Under the pieces are notes generated by a model. That model was not told where the DNA came from. It was given only the letters and a program-made list of their open reading frames with translations, and did no database searches. DNA of 64,000 nucleotides, taken from contig LSRX01000296.1 in the NCBI GenBank assembly GCA_001939145.1, forward strand, positions 248,852 to 312,851, in the 5' to 3' direction. Positions within the stretch are counted from its first letter, which is position 1; every line of letters starts with the position of its first letter. This DNA is from Symbiodinium microadriaticum. Its lineage: Eukaryota > Sar > Dinophyceae > Suessiales > Symbiodiniaceae. Of this stretch, positions 1 through 11,936 are shown piece by piece. Position numbers and translations under genes: made by a program.

Positions 1-514
1 CACAAGAACAACCCAAGGATCAAGCCCAAACCTGTCCCGCGGTGTCAGTACCCAAATGCCAAAGACCACAAGACAACCACGGATGATTGCAGAACGAGGT
101 TTGGGCTTGTGCTGATACATGCAGCAGTTGCTCCTTGCAGGGTCGGGGGAGCTTAAGAAAAAACATGATATAGTCGCACTAGAAGGTGAAGGCTCAATGA
201 AGTCATCCCCGTCGTACATGACGCCATCGAAACCAATCAGCCAAACCTGGTCGAAGCTTCAGGGCTTGGTGTGCTTGAGCCTGGGGTTTACAGGCTTCGG
301 GTTGAGGCCATGGCCGAAACCCATCCTCAGCCTTTTGAAATTGATTGTCTAGCATCGGGCCATACTTGCGGGGTTGGGGTTAACAGCCTTTTTTGATAAT
401 GGAAAGGATTAGGCGTCACTGCACTTTTGAGTGGAACCCTGTGTTCATTTATTCGTTCGTATAATTATACATATATGTATATGTACACGCATCTGATATG
501 GTAGACGGTACTAT
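1..514. other. Non-coding, with G-rich telomere-like motifs
   Basis: No gene is recognised. Degenerate G-rich telomere-like motifs (GGGGTTTACAGG, GGCTTCGGGTTG, GGGGTTGGGGTT) occur at about 255-395. Confidence 0.5.
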
Positions 515-870
515 ATTATATAATTATATTATAATATGTTAACTGATTATACTATATTCTGCTATATATTATACTGTATTATACTATATTATACTACATT
601 TTGCTATATTTTACTATATTATACTATGTTATACTATGTTATACTTTATCATATTAGAATATACTATGTTAAACTACATTATGCTGTATTATACTATATT
701 ATACGATAGTCTATTCTGTTCTGTTATGGTGTAATATAACACATTCTATTATATTGCACAGTACTTTGTGCATTATTCGTATAGTGTGTTCTATGTTTGT
801 ATTATTCTTATAGGGTGTTATATTCTACTACGTTATTTTGTATTAACTCATTTTATTTTATTCGGCTTTA
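515..870. repeat. AT-rich degenerate minisatellite (TATTATACTA-like)
   Basis: Imperfect units of roughly 10-11 bp built on ATATTATACT, with many point changes (TACTACATT, TGTTATACT). The block stands out from its roughly 50% GC surroundings. Units become less regular after about 720. Confidence 0.8.
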
Positions 871-2524
871 TTTTAGTATATACATATAGAATATGGGGCG
901 GGAAACCGGATAGCGACAGGAGAAGCGGGCAAGGTGGAAATATCGTAGGCCCCAAAAGAAGGGGCTTGCCAATACGAGCTAACATTTCGATACTTGTGGG
1001 CTGATGCCTTCAGCCTTGGCCTTACAAGCTGACTACGAGCTTGTTACTCCCTACCTAGCTCCCCGAAATTCTCGCCTGAAGCCCTAAAACTTGCAAGAGA
1101 AGCTCACATCACAAGATGCCGACCTGCTTCAGCGCGTCAAGTATCTCGGGCACCTGCGAGCAAGACACAACTCTTTCACAACGCCGCAGTTTGCTTCAAG
1201 GAGCCGTTACACCTAGCGTTCCAGGTGCTTCAAAGCATTAAGTTATTGCAATATGTTGGCCGACTTGAGTTGTGCGGCAAGCCGAAGCGTACGGGCTTCG
1301 GGTAAAGGCAGAATTGGAATTCACAGAAGGGGAAAGGCAGACTTGGCTGCTTTCGTCTCGTGACATGTGAAGAAGCAGCGTGGCGGTTGTCTCACAAACC
1401 TCGTCCCAAGGCAAGCTCTAACTACAGGCTGCACCATTTTGCAACCAGACAACTAGGATTGAGCATTTTGCCTGTTTAGGAATTAGGAGCGACTTCAGCA
1501 GGTCGGCCTTGACCCTAGACAGGAAAGGCTCAGGACGCCTCGCGAAGCTCATCCGGGACATCCGTGGTCACGCCGATGGCCAGGCCGTCTGGCATGCCTG
1601 TTGGGGCTCGCCATCGCTTAAAAGTCTTATTCAAGGAAGGAGATTGTGATCAACGCGTCAAAGGCTTGCAGAAAAGACTGTTTCAAAGCAGACCGTATGT
1701 TCGATGTCGTCTTTAAGCGATTATAGCGCCCCGACAATGACAAACTAATTTTCTCTGCATGATTCTCGTTTGCTGTAGGCAGCCTGTGCACAGCCTGTTT
1801 GGCAATAATTTCACAAACTTCAGAACAGCATGAGGCTGCATCCCAGAAAGGGCCCCTTGTTCAATCGGACCCCAGCACCTTTTCGTAGGAGCACGAAGAT
1901 CAAGAAGAAAGGACCAGAAAGGCTGCTTGCTTTGTATCCCGGTTAAGGGCAGATCAAACGGCAAACAGCTCTAGACCGTGACATAGATTCAGACTTAGAT
2001 GCTCTGGACAGCTCCGAATGCTACCGCCCGAAAGGACGATTACTTCCAGCGACAGCAGCCATCCAGACAACAGAAGTTTTTGTCTACCCGCCGCATATGC
2101 CAACCTGGCAGGCAAAATCACACTCTGCATGCACGCCAGCATGTCCACATCCCTGGGTTTGTGGCTGCTGCCTGTTGTCACTGCGTCAATTCGGACCTCG
2201 AAGTAGAACCCGTGCGACTCCTCAGAAGCGAACATGGATTTATGAATGGCAAACGTCCTCTGACCTCTTTGTCTAGGCTCTAGAATGGGGTTGTGTGGTT
2301 GCTAAAATTGCCTTGCGACTGCACAGAGGCGGCGGTGTGTGCCAGTGACTGCTACCGCTCATCTGCTCATGCTTTGGTCTTCCTCCGATCATGGCTCAGG
2401 GCCAACCCGAGGCAACAAAAGCCGTGAGCCAAATCCGGCAGCCCCTGAAACGCTAGAGCCGCTACATAAACCCTGCTTGTAAAACCACGCTCCTGTCAAA
2501 GACGTGAACCTCTAGTAATTGAAA
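871..2524. other. Non-coding, no recognised gene
   Basis: Mixed sequence of about 50% GC. Short open frames exist on both strands around 1713-2283, but they overlap each other and show no recognisable domain or start context. Confidence 0.5.
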
Positions 2525-2830
2525 ACTACATCCACAAGTACCCGAAGCCCTGAAGCCCCCCAAAATGCCTAGGAACACCGTCTCAGCCTGAACAGAAACC
2601 CCGAACACCATAGACCGAAGCACGAAAGCCCTCGGCGTCTCCTCCTTCAGCGCCGTGACTCCGAGGCAGCCACCCCACATCCTGAGCATGCCGGGGTCTC
2701 GAAAGGACTTCGGATTTGAGACTTTGAAACTCCCCTCGGTAGTGTCGGAGTCTTAACTAGTGTTTGGGGTTTACTCGGGTTGGGGTGTCGGGTTGTAGGG
2801 ACAGCTGATGTAGGGTTGACGAGTTCCGGA
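2525..2830. repeat. Inverted pair of telomere-like degenerate tracts
   Basis: A C-rich arm (about 2530-2610, CCCTGAAGCCCCCC-like) is followed by a G-rich arm (about 2730-2825, GTTTGGGGTTTACTCGGGTT-like). The two face each other across about 120 bp. The match is of type, not base by base. Confidence 0.45.
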
Positions 2831-3950
2831 TCAAGGGTGGTTGGTACTTCAGGAGAACCAGTGAAACAATCTGAACTTTGCCTTGCAAGAGCCTTTGCAC
2901 CATCTACGGCGTAGGTAGTATCTCTTCGATTCGGGGTACTCATTTACAAGTCCCTCGAGCTTTGCTATAATACATCCCTGCTGGTATATATAACAATACA
3001 TGGTGTACTTCATAACATCCAACTTGCAGTGTAGAGTATCGAAAAAGCATATCTATCGATACAATGATCCTGCCACGGGTCTCCATGTCCGGCGCTCGAT
3101 GTCGGGCCCGGAGGCCGCCAGGTGACACCGTCACGTACTTTCCTGTGAGCTTTGTAATTGGGGGGGCTTTTGCTACAGAGGGCGGTGGGTCTCCAGGGCT
3201 TTTTGAGTTACTCTTTCAAAGTGTAGAGACCTGGGGCTTGAGTATTTAGGCTTTAGAGGGGTGTTGCCGTGGAACAGAAGGTTTTTCCGCTTTGCTGCCA
3301 AACCAGCGGTTGCAGGGCAGGGCAGGGCAGCACAGGGCTCGGGCGCAGGACAGACGGGGCACAAATTGGCGTATGGGTCGGGGCTTAAGCGCGCCGCCCA
3401 CCCAGGATTTAACGAGGTTTCAGGTTTGGGAGCCAGGGTTGGATGGCCTTGGAGTGAAGGTCTAGACCTTTTACGGTGCGACGGTTTAAAGCTTTCAAGT
3501 TTAGGGAGTGTCTTATGTTTAAGGTTGAGGTCTGCGAAGGTTTGCGGCTTTAGCTGAAGCCGGCAGTTAGGCTTCTCATGGCTCGAAACAATTCTCCCGC
3601 TTTCTATGCTGGGTCTCGTGCCTAAAGGATCCAGATAGGAAGTGAGTATGCATCGTATGGAGGGGTGCTTGAAAACACCGTTCCAACGGCGAAGCTTGTT
3701 CTCAAGTTGAACCCCAAAACTGGTCTCGCATGGAAAGGGCTGCCAATCAGCGAAAAGCAAGAAAGAAGACCCAGCCACGCTTGTTGTGAAAGGGGTCCGA
3801 GGCCAGCAGCTGTTTTCACTTTACTTACGGATGCTGCCACCAGGCATCTCTGGGAAAACATGCCATCAATGCCACCCGCCTTTGCCACCACAACTGTAAC
3901 TGTATCATTGGGCAGCCGACTGACAAGCAGAAATAGGACGGAGCCCGAAA
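2831..3950. other. Non-coding, scattered G-rich motifs
   Basis: No recognised gene. A 201-codon minus-strand frame (3173-3778) overlaps telomere-like text at 3400-3560 and shows no domain. A short GGGCA tandem (GCAGGGCAGGGCAGGGCAGC) lies at about 3311-3331. Confidence 0.5.
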
Positions 3951-4180
3951 CCCTGTAAACCCCAAGCTCGAAGCCCTAAACCCTAATAAACCCAAACCCC
4001 GCAACTCCCAGGCCTTTCTTCCTCTCGTGGAAGCCCTGCGAGGCGTTCGCCTCGCAGGCCAAAGCAGCCGAGGATGCTCCAGGGACTTCGACTCGCAATT
4101 TAAGGTTTCGTTCGGGTTCGGGCGTTGGGGTGTGGGACTGTAGAGGGCTTTGGGTTTAGGGCTTCGGGGGGTGGTGTTTC
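3951..4180. repeat. Foldback pair of telomere-like arms with central hairpin
   Basis: A C-rich arm (3951-4013, containing GCCCTAAACCCTAATAAACC) and a G-rich arm (about 4110-4180, containing GGGTTTAGGGCTTCGGGG) face each other. The perfect GC hairpin 4035-4058 sits between them. Confidence 0.55.
4035..4058. repeat. Perfect 11-bp inverted repeat, 2-nt loop
   Basis: CCTGCGAGGCG, then TT, then CGCCTCGCAGG. The arms match at all 11 positions and are GC-rich, so a cruciform or RNA stem is plausible. It is not followed by a T-run and nothing suggests a bacterial terminator. Confidence 0.85.
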
Positions 4181-5546
4181 GAGAGTTTAGAGGGAGTTTG
4201 GGGGCTTGGCAGCCGATAGAGCACCAACGGCGGACTACGACATTCGTTCTGTTCTGTGTGCCATCTAGATATCGAGCTATGTATATATCACTGCCTCCTC
4301 TACTCGTGTCCTGCTTCGGAAGCTGCATGTTGTCAACATGTTCTGCTGTTGCGCGGGGTGACAACATGACTCGACCATTTCCAACAAGTTCACTTTATGA
4401 CCTTGTGCCGATGATATTCCAGTAGCACGTTCTTCAAGCAGTGTCTGGTCCCGGTAAGTTGTTTTATGTTGCTTGCTTTTCGTCTGCTACTGTCTCTATT
4501 TTGACCGTCCTATCATCCGAGTCTTTCGTCCGTATCCCCATGTCTAACCTGAACCGCAAAGCGCGAGGGCTCTGAAGCTTTGACCCAGGATACAGACGGT
4601 CGCAGTCTTGATGAGCTTCACGGGAGATGCTTCATGCAGTATACCGATGCAGGCAGTGCTGACAGATCTCCGATTACTAACTTCATCTGCTAGCGTCAAG
4701 CAACGACCTTACCGCCATCCCTCAAGGTACAAATTCGAACCATCAGCCCGTTTAACACTTAAAGCCGCAGCCGACAAACACCCAAACCTAAACCCTGACG
4801 AAGTGCTAGCCCAAGACGTTCAATCGATGCTAGTGGCTAGTGCATACCATGCGGCTGCTGCTGCTGAGCTTCCGGAGACTGCACCTGGGCTGCGGGTTCC
4901 GGGATTGGGGTCTATAATTCTGAAGGCTGGAGATTTAAGACAACTTAAGGCTTTAAGGTTGTTGGTGAGACGTCATACATAGGCGTGGACCTTTCGTGCT
5001 CGGCCGCTTGAATTGACGGAACCCTAAATGTAGAGGAACACATCTGTTCATCATTTTGCATGTTCCTACTTGCTGTTCCAGTTTCAACCCACGCAACAGT
5101 AAAATTAGCCCTTGTATCGAAAACCAGAACCACTGCATTCCACCAAATTGTTTATGTGGCCGCAGCCCTGATACCCCTGCACAGGCCCTGATGTCGGAAG
5201 CCACAAAGGTGCAAGTGGCTCATTCGATTGAACTTAGACTGCGAACCTCCTAACCCCATGCATCATGGAACCTGTAAGTTCTAGGCCCTGAAATGGATAG
5301 GAGCCATATCTTCTCTGCACCCCCCGAAACCCCATTGACTTAAATCTCGAGGTCCTATATTCCAGGGCTAGCTAAGCCCATCTACAGCCTGCGAAGGACG
5401 TAAGCCCTGCGAACATGAGCTTTCAACCGGGAAAGCACGAATCCTGCTACCCGACAAATCCCTAGACCATCAGTGAAGGAAACGAGAACACATGTACCAA
5501 GCCAATTCATCAACATACTTGGGAATAAACAAACAAAAATATAAAG
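4181..5546. other. Non-coding, no recognised gene
   Basis: Mixed sequence. A 124-codon plus-strand frame (4608-4982) ends in telomere-like text and has no recognisable domain. Confidence 0.45.
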
Positions 5547-5630
5547 ATATATATATATATATATATATATATACGTAATATGTATGTAAACACATGTGTA
5601 CATACACACACACAGACACACACACACACG
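5547..5630. repeat. (AT)n then (CA)n microsatellite
   Basis: About 13 AT units end near 5573. A (CA)n tract with one GACA interruption follows at about 5604-5629. Confidence 0.9.
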
Positions 5631-8180
5631 TGCTGCAGACAATAACCTCTGATGCCCGCACCGGGATGATGCATAAAGGCGACTCTTTGGTGCCACGTCC
5701 TCGCGCACCCGCGCGCCCTTCACCGGCTTCCGCTTTGGGCCTGGCTGTGCTCTAAGTGGCTCTAGGTGAAGTTCGGGAGCATAAAAACGCGTGCACCAAA
5801 GCCTTGTCTTAGTTGTAATGCGGTTGGAGCTGACTGTATGGAACCGTCAAACAGGCTTTATGGGAGAAAGGTTATTCTTTACCCCAAGTCTGCCGATTCG
5901 CCAAATGTGTTGGGGTCCTGACCCGGCCTGTGCGAGTACGAACAGCGGAAACGCCATTGGAGGCGGCCGGCACGTTGAGCTTCGATCTTGGCCGAAAGCG
6001 CACTTTTAGATGGCGTGCCTTTTTTCGGCCTGAGAAAGCTTCTCCACCCCGAAACCTTCGACCCCAAACCGTTTCAGGCGGGCTTGGGCACAGCCAGACC
6101 GCTGAGGTGAGCCGACACAATCCCATACAAACGGCCTTGCACCGCATTCAAATCTTGGATCCCAATCCATGCGGTTCCCCGCACCTCTTGGCATCCGTTC
6201 TACAGTAAAGTAGCGCTACGATCAGCACCACCAGAAAAGCTTCATGCGGAACAATCTAGGCAGTGCTAATCGACCCTACCTCAAATCTCAAAGTCTCAAA
6301 GACCCAATGCCTAATCAAATCTGAAACCCCAGGCTCGTGGCAAGCCAGGTGGCGGCTCCTTCTCCTTCTTCTCTGTCGTCGGAGCTTTGGTTGCTACGGC
6401 GGTGCCTTCCGGTTGACGGGAGGTTTCAGGTGTAGGAGAGGTTGTCTGCAGAGTTGATTCCGAATCGTTGACATGCGGGCTTTGGGTAGTTGAGGGTCTG
6501 TCCTGTTTTCTGACTGGGCCAATCAAGCTGTGGAAATAATCGAGGCGACAGATTGTCCATCGCTTGGGCCGAGGAGTCTCATGCAAAGCGTAAGCCGTTC
6601 ACCTTCAAAGAGAAAGCCAAGTTCACAGCTTCGTGCGATAACTTGCAACAACCCTGCAAGGTTAGTCGCACGAATGTCGTCAAATCACGGTGTGGAGATT
6701 TCCTCGCCCAGACTTACGTTGTAATGCCCGGGCCTAGGTCGGAACAACTTAGTCGCATAACACAACCCAATACGCTGTTCTACTTACCAAGGCCCCTGTA
6801 GTCGACTCAGCAACGAACAGGCCTGCAGGAGCTGCCAGACCAGAGTTGCCTGCAGCTGAGGTGATTCTTTAGGCTTAGAGCTTAGGCTGTACGGTTTAGA
6901 TGTGTGCATCACAAGCACCCTGACTGCGGGCTTGGGGGAAAGCACATCCAGGGTGGGCTCTATAGATCTGTCTTCAGACAGAGCCCCACAAGAAACTGTG
7001 GATAAGGGGCGACGGGAGTATGAGGGGTTGGAGCTTTCTGTGATCTCTGCTCACAGGCTTCGGTCTCGAGCAGTGTAAACGACAGGCCTTGGTATGATGA
7101 TGAGATGCAAAGAAGATCTGCAAAGCTAACCGACTTCAAAGCGATGTTCTCCAGCCCAGCTCTACAAGCTGATTCCCCGCACATTCTGAGACCAAATCAT
7201 CCTAACCCCAAACTCAGTAAACATGAATAAACATGTTTAACAAACTGCGAATCCTCTGGGCCTTACAAACCCGACCAGCCCTAAACGGCTGAACAGAGCC
7301 TTCCGACACGGAGGCGATAGGGACTCCGCTCGCCGGACCGGGCTTGGACTCGTCGCCGGCCGGCAGCGTTGCGCGAGCTGTGCAGGGAACGAGCTTTACG
7401 GATGGCCATATTCAGGAGGTTTAGGCTGTGAATGGTTGGGTTTACATGCTTTGCAGACATGGAAAGAAACCAAGGTTCTAGCCCTGCGCTTTGGGGTTTG
7501 GACATTTCGAGCGTCAGGAGAAGGTGAGTTAGGATTCTGGGCGAACGATGCAGGTATTGCTTAGGCAGCGGTACTTGCCTGCCAAACCTTTCGAAAGAGT
7601 AGATTAAGACTAAGACCCTTAGTAAATATGGGGGATATCTGTAGAAATAGTACGTGGTGGAGCCACAGACCTGACAGACATGTACAGTGAGTATGTCACG
7701 GATAGCTCTGAACTTTGCGAAACTCAAAGCTCCGAAATCTTAAGAGAACAAAGCATCGCTGCACCTGGACGATCCTCGAAAGGCAGAAATGCTCAGATCC
7801 AGGCTACCTGTTAACCCCTCATTAATCCCTACCGTAAACCCTAAACTTCCCCAACTATGCCCCATGCATGAACACTTGTCTTCTCGTCAGAAACAGAGAG
7901 GTTCTTCCAGGGAAGGGACGTTAATTAAATCTCGAGCAGTTCATGATCCGAGGCTTCTATGCTTCAATGGTCGAGTCTGGATCTTATGACGCAAAAGTTC
8001 TGGCCTTCCGCGGCTAGCACGGCCTGCAGAGCACTGCTCCTGTGAGACTGGCTTGATGTTTCTGGATGCGGGGCGCTTGCTCAGAAAGCGTGCGGCACAG
8101 AGCAGTAGCCCAAGAGTGGCTTTGGGGCAGAGTACATTGCGCTGCGGTTCTGCAGAGTTAGGGCCATGGCTAGTGCTATC
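5631..8180. other. Non-coding, no recognised gene
   Basis: No domain-bearing frame. Telomere-like bits occur at 6265-6335 (C-rich) and 7795-7850 (C-rich). A 148-codon minus-strand frame (7281-7727) has no recognisable family. Confidence 0.45.
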
Positions 8181-8835
8181 CGTCCATCTGCCTACCTATA
8201 TCTATCTATCTCCCTATCTACCTACCTGGCTACCTGCCTACCTGCCTACCTACCTACCCACCTACCTACTCAATAGCTGTCTGTCTGGCTCTCTGTCTGT
8301 CGATCGACTTATCGATCTATCGATCCATTGGTGTATCGATTGATCCAACAATCTAGCCATCTATCTACCTATCTGTACCTACCTACCTACCTACCTACCT
8401 ACCCACCTACCTACCTATCTTTCTTTCTCTCTATCTATCGATCTATCGATCTATCGATCCATCTGTCGATCTATCTATCTATCTATCTATCTATCTGTTC
8501 ATCTATGTATCTATCTACCTGTCTGTCTGACTGTCTATCTATCGGATCTACCATTGTCGATTATATATCTATCTATCTAGCTAGCTACCTATCTATCTGT
8601 CTATCTTTTTATTTATGTATCCACCTGTCTATCTACCTACCTATCTATCTCCCTTCGTATCCACCGACCGATGTACCTACCTACCTACCTACCTACCTAC
8701 CTACCTACATACCTACCAACCTACCCCTACTTACCTACCTACCTACCTACCTACCTACCGACCGACTTACCTACCTACCTACCTACCTACCTACCTACCT
8801 TCCTACCTACCGACCTACCTGCCCACCTATCTAGC
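8181..8835. repeat. Long CTAC/CTAT tetranucleotide microsatellite
   Basis: About 650 bp of CTAC, CTAT, CTGT and ATCG/ATCT units in sub-blocks. The CTAT-rich part is at about 8410-8640 and the CTAC-rich parts at 8360-8420 and 8670-8820. Open frames of Tyr-Leu-Pro-Thr here are translations of the repeat. Confidence 0.95.
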
Positions 8836-8858
8836 CGGCCAGCTGGCTATCAATCTAT

Positions 8859-8926
8859 ATGCAGACATATACATATACATATGCATATACATATACATTT
8901 ACATTTACATATACATCTGCATTTGT

Positions 8927-8963
<37 letters not shown>

Positions 8964-8975
8964 ACCACATTCATT

Positions 8976-9012
<37 letters not shown>

Positions 9013-9091
9013 CCCTACATATAAAGCTCATGTGTGCATGTGTGTGCATGTGTGTGCGCGCGCCTGTGCGTGCGTGTGTGTGTGTGAGAGT

Positions 9092-9154
<63 letters not shown>

Positions 9155-9156
9155 CG
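8859..9156. repeat. Compound microsatellite: ACATAT, ACAT, CA, TG, AG
   Basis: Successive blocks: ACATAT (8867-8963), ACAT then CA (8974-9012), TGTG/CATG (9030-9085), and an almost pure purine AG tract (9083-9154). Each block abuts the next with little unique sequence. Confidence 0.95.
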
Positions 9157-10724
9157 TGGCTCGGGTTCACAGCTTGCAATGCAGGTCCGACGAGTCTGCT
9201 TTAGAAAGGCTGCAAGCCTTTCCGATCATTTGCTGATGAGACATCGGCATCGTTACTGTGCCGCTTTAGCCACTCTTGTTTGAATGCCTTACCGTGGGAA
9301 CGCAGGTGGCCAGCAGCCCAAACTTTTGATGCCGGGCCCATCGCCTTGAACATGCATCTGTCTTGTTCTTGAGACTTGTCCCTCTTCAGGTCCCAAAACA
9401 AGCACGTCGTTCTTTTGGGGTTCGGACACCACATGCGAGCATAAATTGCGGAATTACCTGCTGCTGGGGTTACATTGCCAGTGCTTCTGGTCTGCATCCC
9501 AAGCTGGGTAAATCCGGAACCTAGAACCCCCAAACCCCACAATCCGACTCAGAGCCTCAACGAGTGGGACTGTCACTTCCTTACAGGTTTCAGGGATGAG
9601 ACAACGGTTCGGCACCGCAGCGTATGTTTTACTGCAAGCATGGATAAACTACAGGATAAGACTCAACGGAGCTGGGGCTTCTAGAATAGGTTTTAGCGAT
9701 CTGAACCCAAAGACGTAGACTTCATCATGGCTGACTCTCTCGCTCTTTTTCTCTCTCACTGTTGCGAAGTCGAAGAGGCTTTTCTAGATTCTAGAGCCAC
9801 AGCCAATGCTACTGAAGACCCTGCCAAAACTTGACGGCCGAAGTCCTGGCTTCAGGAGGCGCTGCAGCTTCCTCGCACCGGCTCGACACTGGGGGTTTAA
9901 GCTTCTCTCAGGGGGGTAGAGTCTGCTGGGCCGTGAGCTCTGTGATGGCAAAACCGTGACCTTGAGTCTGACGGGCATTTAAGAGTGCACCCGAGGGTTG
10001 ACATCCAGCGAAACTTCTCTTAGTGCTGGAACAGACATCTGTCGGGACTCATGAATGAAGGGAAGCGATTGCGGCTTCGGTCATCGCCCTTGCCCGCCTG
10101 CGTGGGCTGAGATCCTAAGCTCTAAACTCCCCAAAAAGCAAGATCGCATCCTGCAGAGGCTGTCTCAGTGCTGCATCTGCAGCGGCAGATGGCACCTGGC
10201 GGAAGAACCGGTTCATGGGCAGGATCAGGATTTCTTAGAAGAATCGCAGGACTTGCAACCAACATCTCGTTCATACAATGCAAATTGCGATGGCTCGCAA
10301 CTCCACGAAGGCTCGCCTCCGGTGCAGGCTGCTGTTCCGCCTACCAGGAGGAGGTGCAGGATTGCGGATGTTGTGCATAACAGAGCATTAAGACACCGAA
10401 GGCATTCGAACTGGGTGTTGGTACAAACGACGTACTGTATTGGCTGCATGCTGATGTACAAAAGAACATCTTTCGCCAGCTCTTGAGGTTCTCGATGTCC
10501 TCTGGACTTCACCCACGTGCATTGTTAAATCCTGCTTCAGTCTTCAGCTCGACGCAGTACGCGTTTCACCCGGAACATGTACTTTGAAACTCCGTGCACA
10601 AACCCAGAAATGTCATAGACCCTACATCGTAGGAACTGGACACAAAATGCAAGTCTCCTGCCCAGACTGACGAGCCCTACTTCGTGCGGTGCTAAGGTGC
10701 CTCCGTTGCGTCTTTCATGTTCTA
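9157..10724. other. Non-coding, no recognised gene
   Basis: Overlapping frames on both strands at about 10055-10512 (143 and 95 codons) are Cys-rich in translation but match nothing I know. Real coding cannot be shown. Confidence 0.4.
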
Positions 10725-10950
10725 ATCCCTACGGCCAAAAACCCTTGATTTCTAAACTTGCAAGCAGAGACCCTCAACCCCGAAAAACCATAAACCGCCC
10801 ACCCTAAACCCCCAAAGCCCTTGAAAGGAATCCCGCAATTCGAAGAAGCCAGGTTGCCTCTTCGGGCTTTACCTTCGACGGCTGCTCGGCAACCTCTCGG
10901 CGGAATACTCGGCACGAACGAGTCTTAGGGCCTTTGGGTTTTGGGGGGCC
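10725..10950. repeat. Inverted pair of telomere-like tracts
   Basis: A C-rich arm at 10725-10825 (ACCCTAAACCCCCAAAGCCC) is followed by a shorter G-rich arm at 10918-10950 (TTAGGGCCTTTGGGTTTTGG). Confidence 0.45.
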
Positions 10951-11140
10951 AGCAACGCGCTTCTCAAAATCCGGCACGCTGAGCCGCAAGACCCCTGGAC
11001 GACACGGACAACTCTCTAAAGACGCCGACGCAGCCAAAACGCTGTCCCTTTCCCTCCCTAAGCCCCAAGCTGGCCTCCTCCGGCGGGATCACTGACACTT
11101 TGACAGCAGCAAGCGCTGACGGGTCCTTCACACATCGTGC

Positions 11141-11163
11141 TTCTACTACTACTACTGCTACTG

Positions 11164-11196
<33 letters not shown>

Positions 11197-11396
11197 CTAC
11201 GATGACTACTACTACTATTACTACTACTCCTACGACTACTACTCCTACGACTACTACTACTACTACTACTACTACTACTGCTGCTACTGCTACTGCTACT
11301 GCTACGACGACGAGGACTACTACTTCTTCTTCTACTACTTCTACTACTACTTCTCCTCTACTACGACTACTGCTGCTAGTGCTACCACTTCTACTG

Positions 11397-11459
<63 letters not shown>

Positions 11460-11477
11460 CTGCTGCTGCTGCTGCTG

Positions 11478-11517
<40 letters not shown>

Positions 11518-11770
11518 TTTTACTTCTACTTCTACTTCTACTTCTACTTCTTCTTCTTCTACTTCTACTTCTTCTACTTCTACTTCTACTTCTACTTCTA
11601 CTTCTACTTCTACTTCTACTTCTACTTCTACTTCTACTTCTACTTCTACTACTACTCCTACGACTACTACTCCTACGACTACTACTACTACTACTACTAC
11701 TACTACTGCTGCTACTGCTACTGCTACTACTACTACTACCACTACTACAACTGCTGCTACCACCACCACC

Positions 11771-11824
<54 letters not shown>

Positions 11825-11936
11825 GCTACTGCTACTGTTACTGCTACTGCTACTGCTACTGCAACCACTACTACAACTGCTGCTACCACCACTACTACTA
11901 CTACCACTGTGGTTGTGGTGGTAGTAGGAGGAGTAG
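11141..11936. repeat. TAC/CTG/TTC trinucleotide array with internal duplication
   Basis: About 800 bp of trinucleotides: TAC (11141-11280), CTG (about 11397-11476), TAC, a TTCTAC hexamer block (11510-11650), TAC, then ACC and TGC variants to 11936. The ordered segment TACTACTCCTACGACTACTA occurs at about 11220 and again at about 11650, followed both times by a TAC run and TGCTGCTACTGC. Poly-Leu, poly-Thr and poly-Val frames here are repeat translations. Confidence 0.95.

Noticed and set aside
11100-11924. 274-codon Thr/Leu-rich frame and its antisense poly-Val frame
   Set aside because: Pure trinucleotide repeat translation, with no unique sequence at either end.
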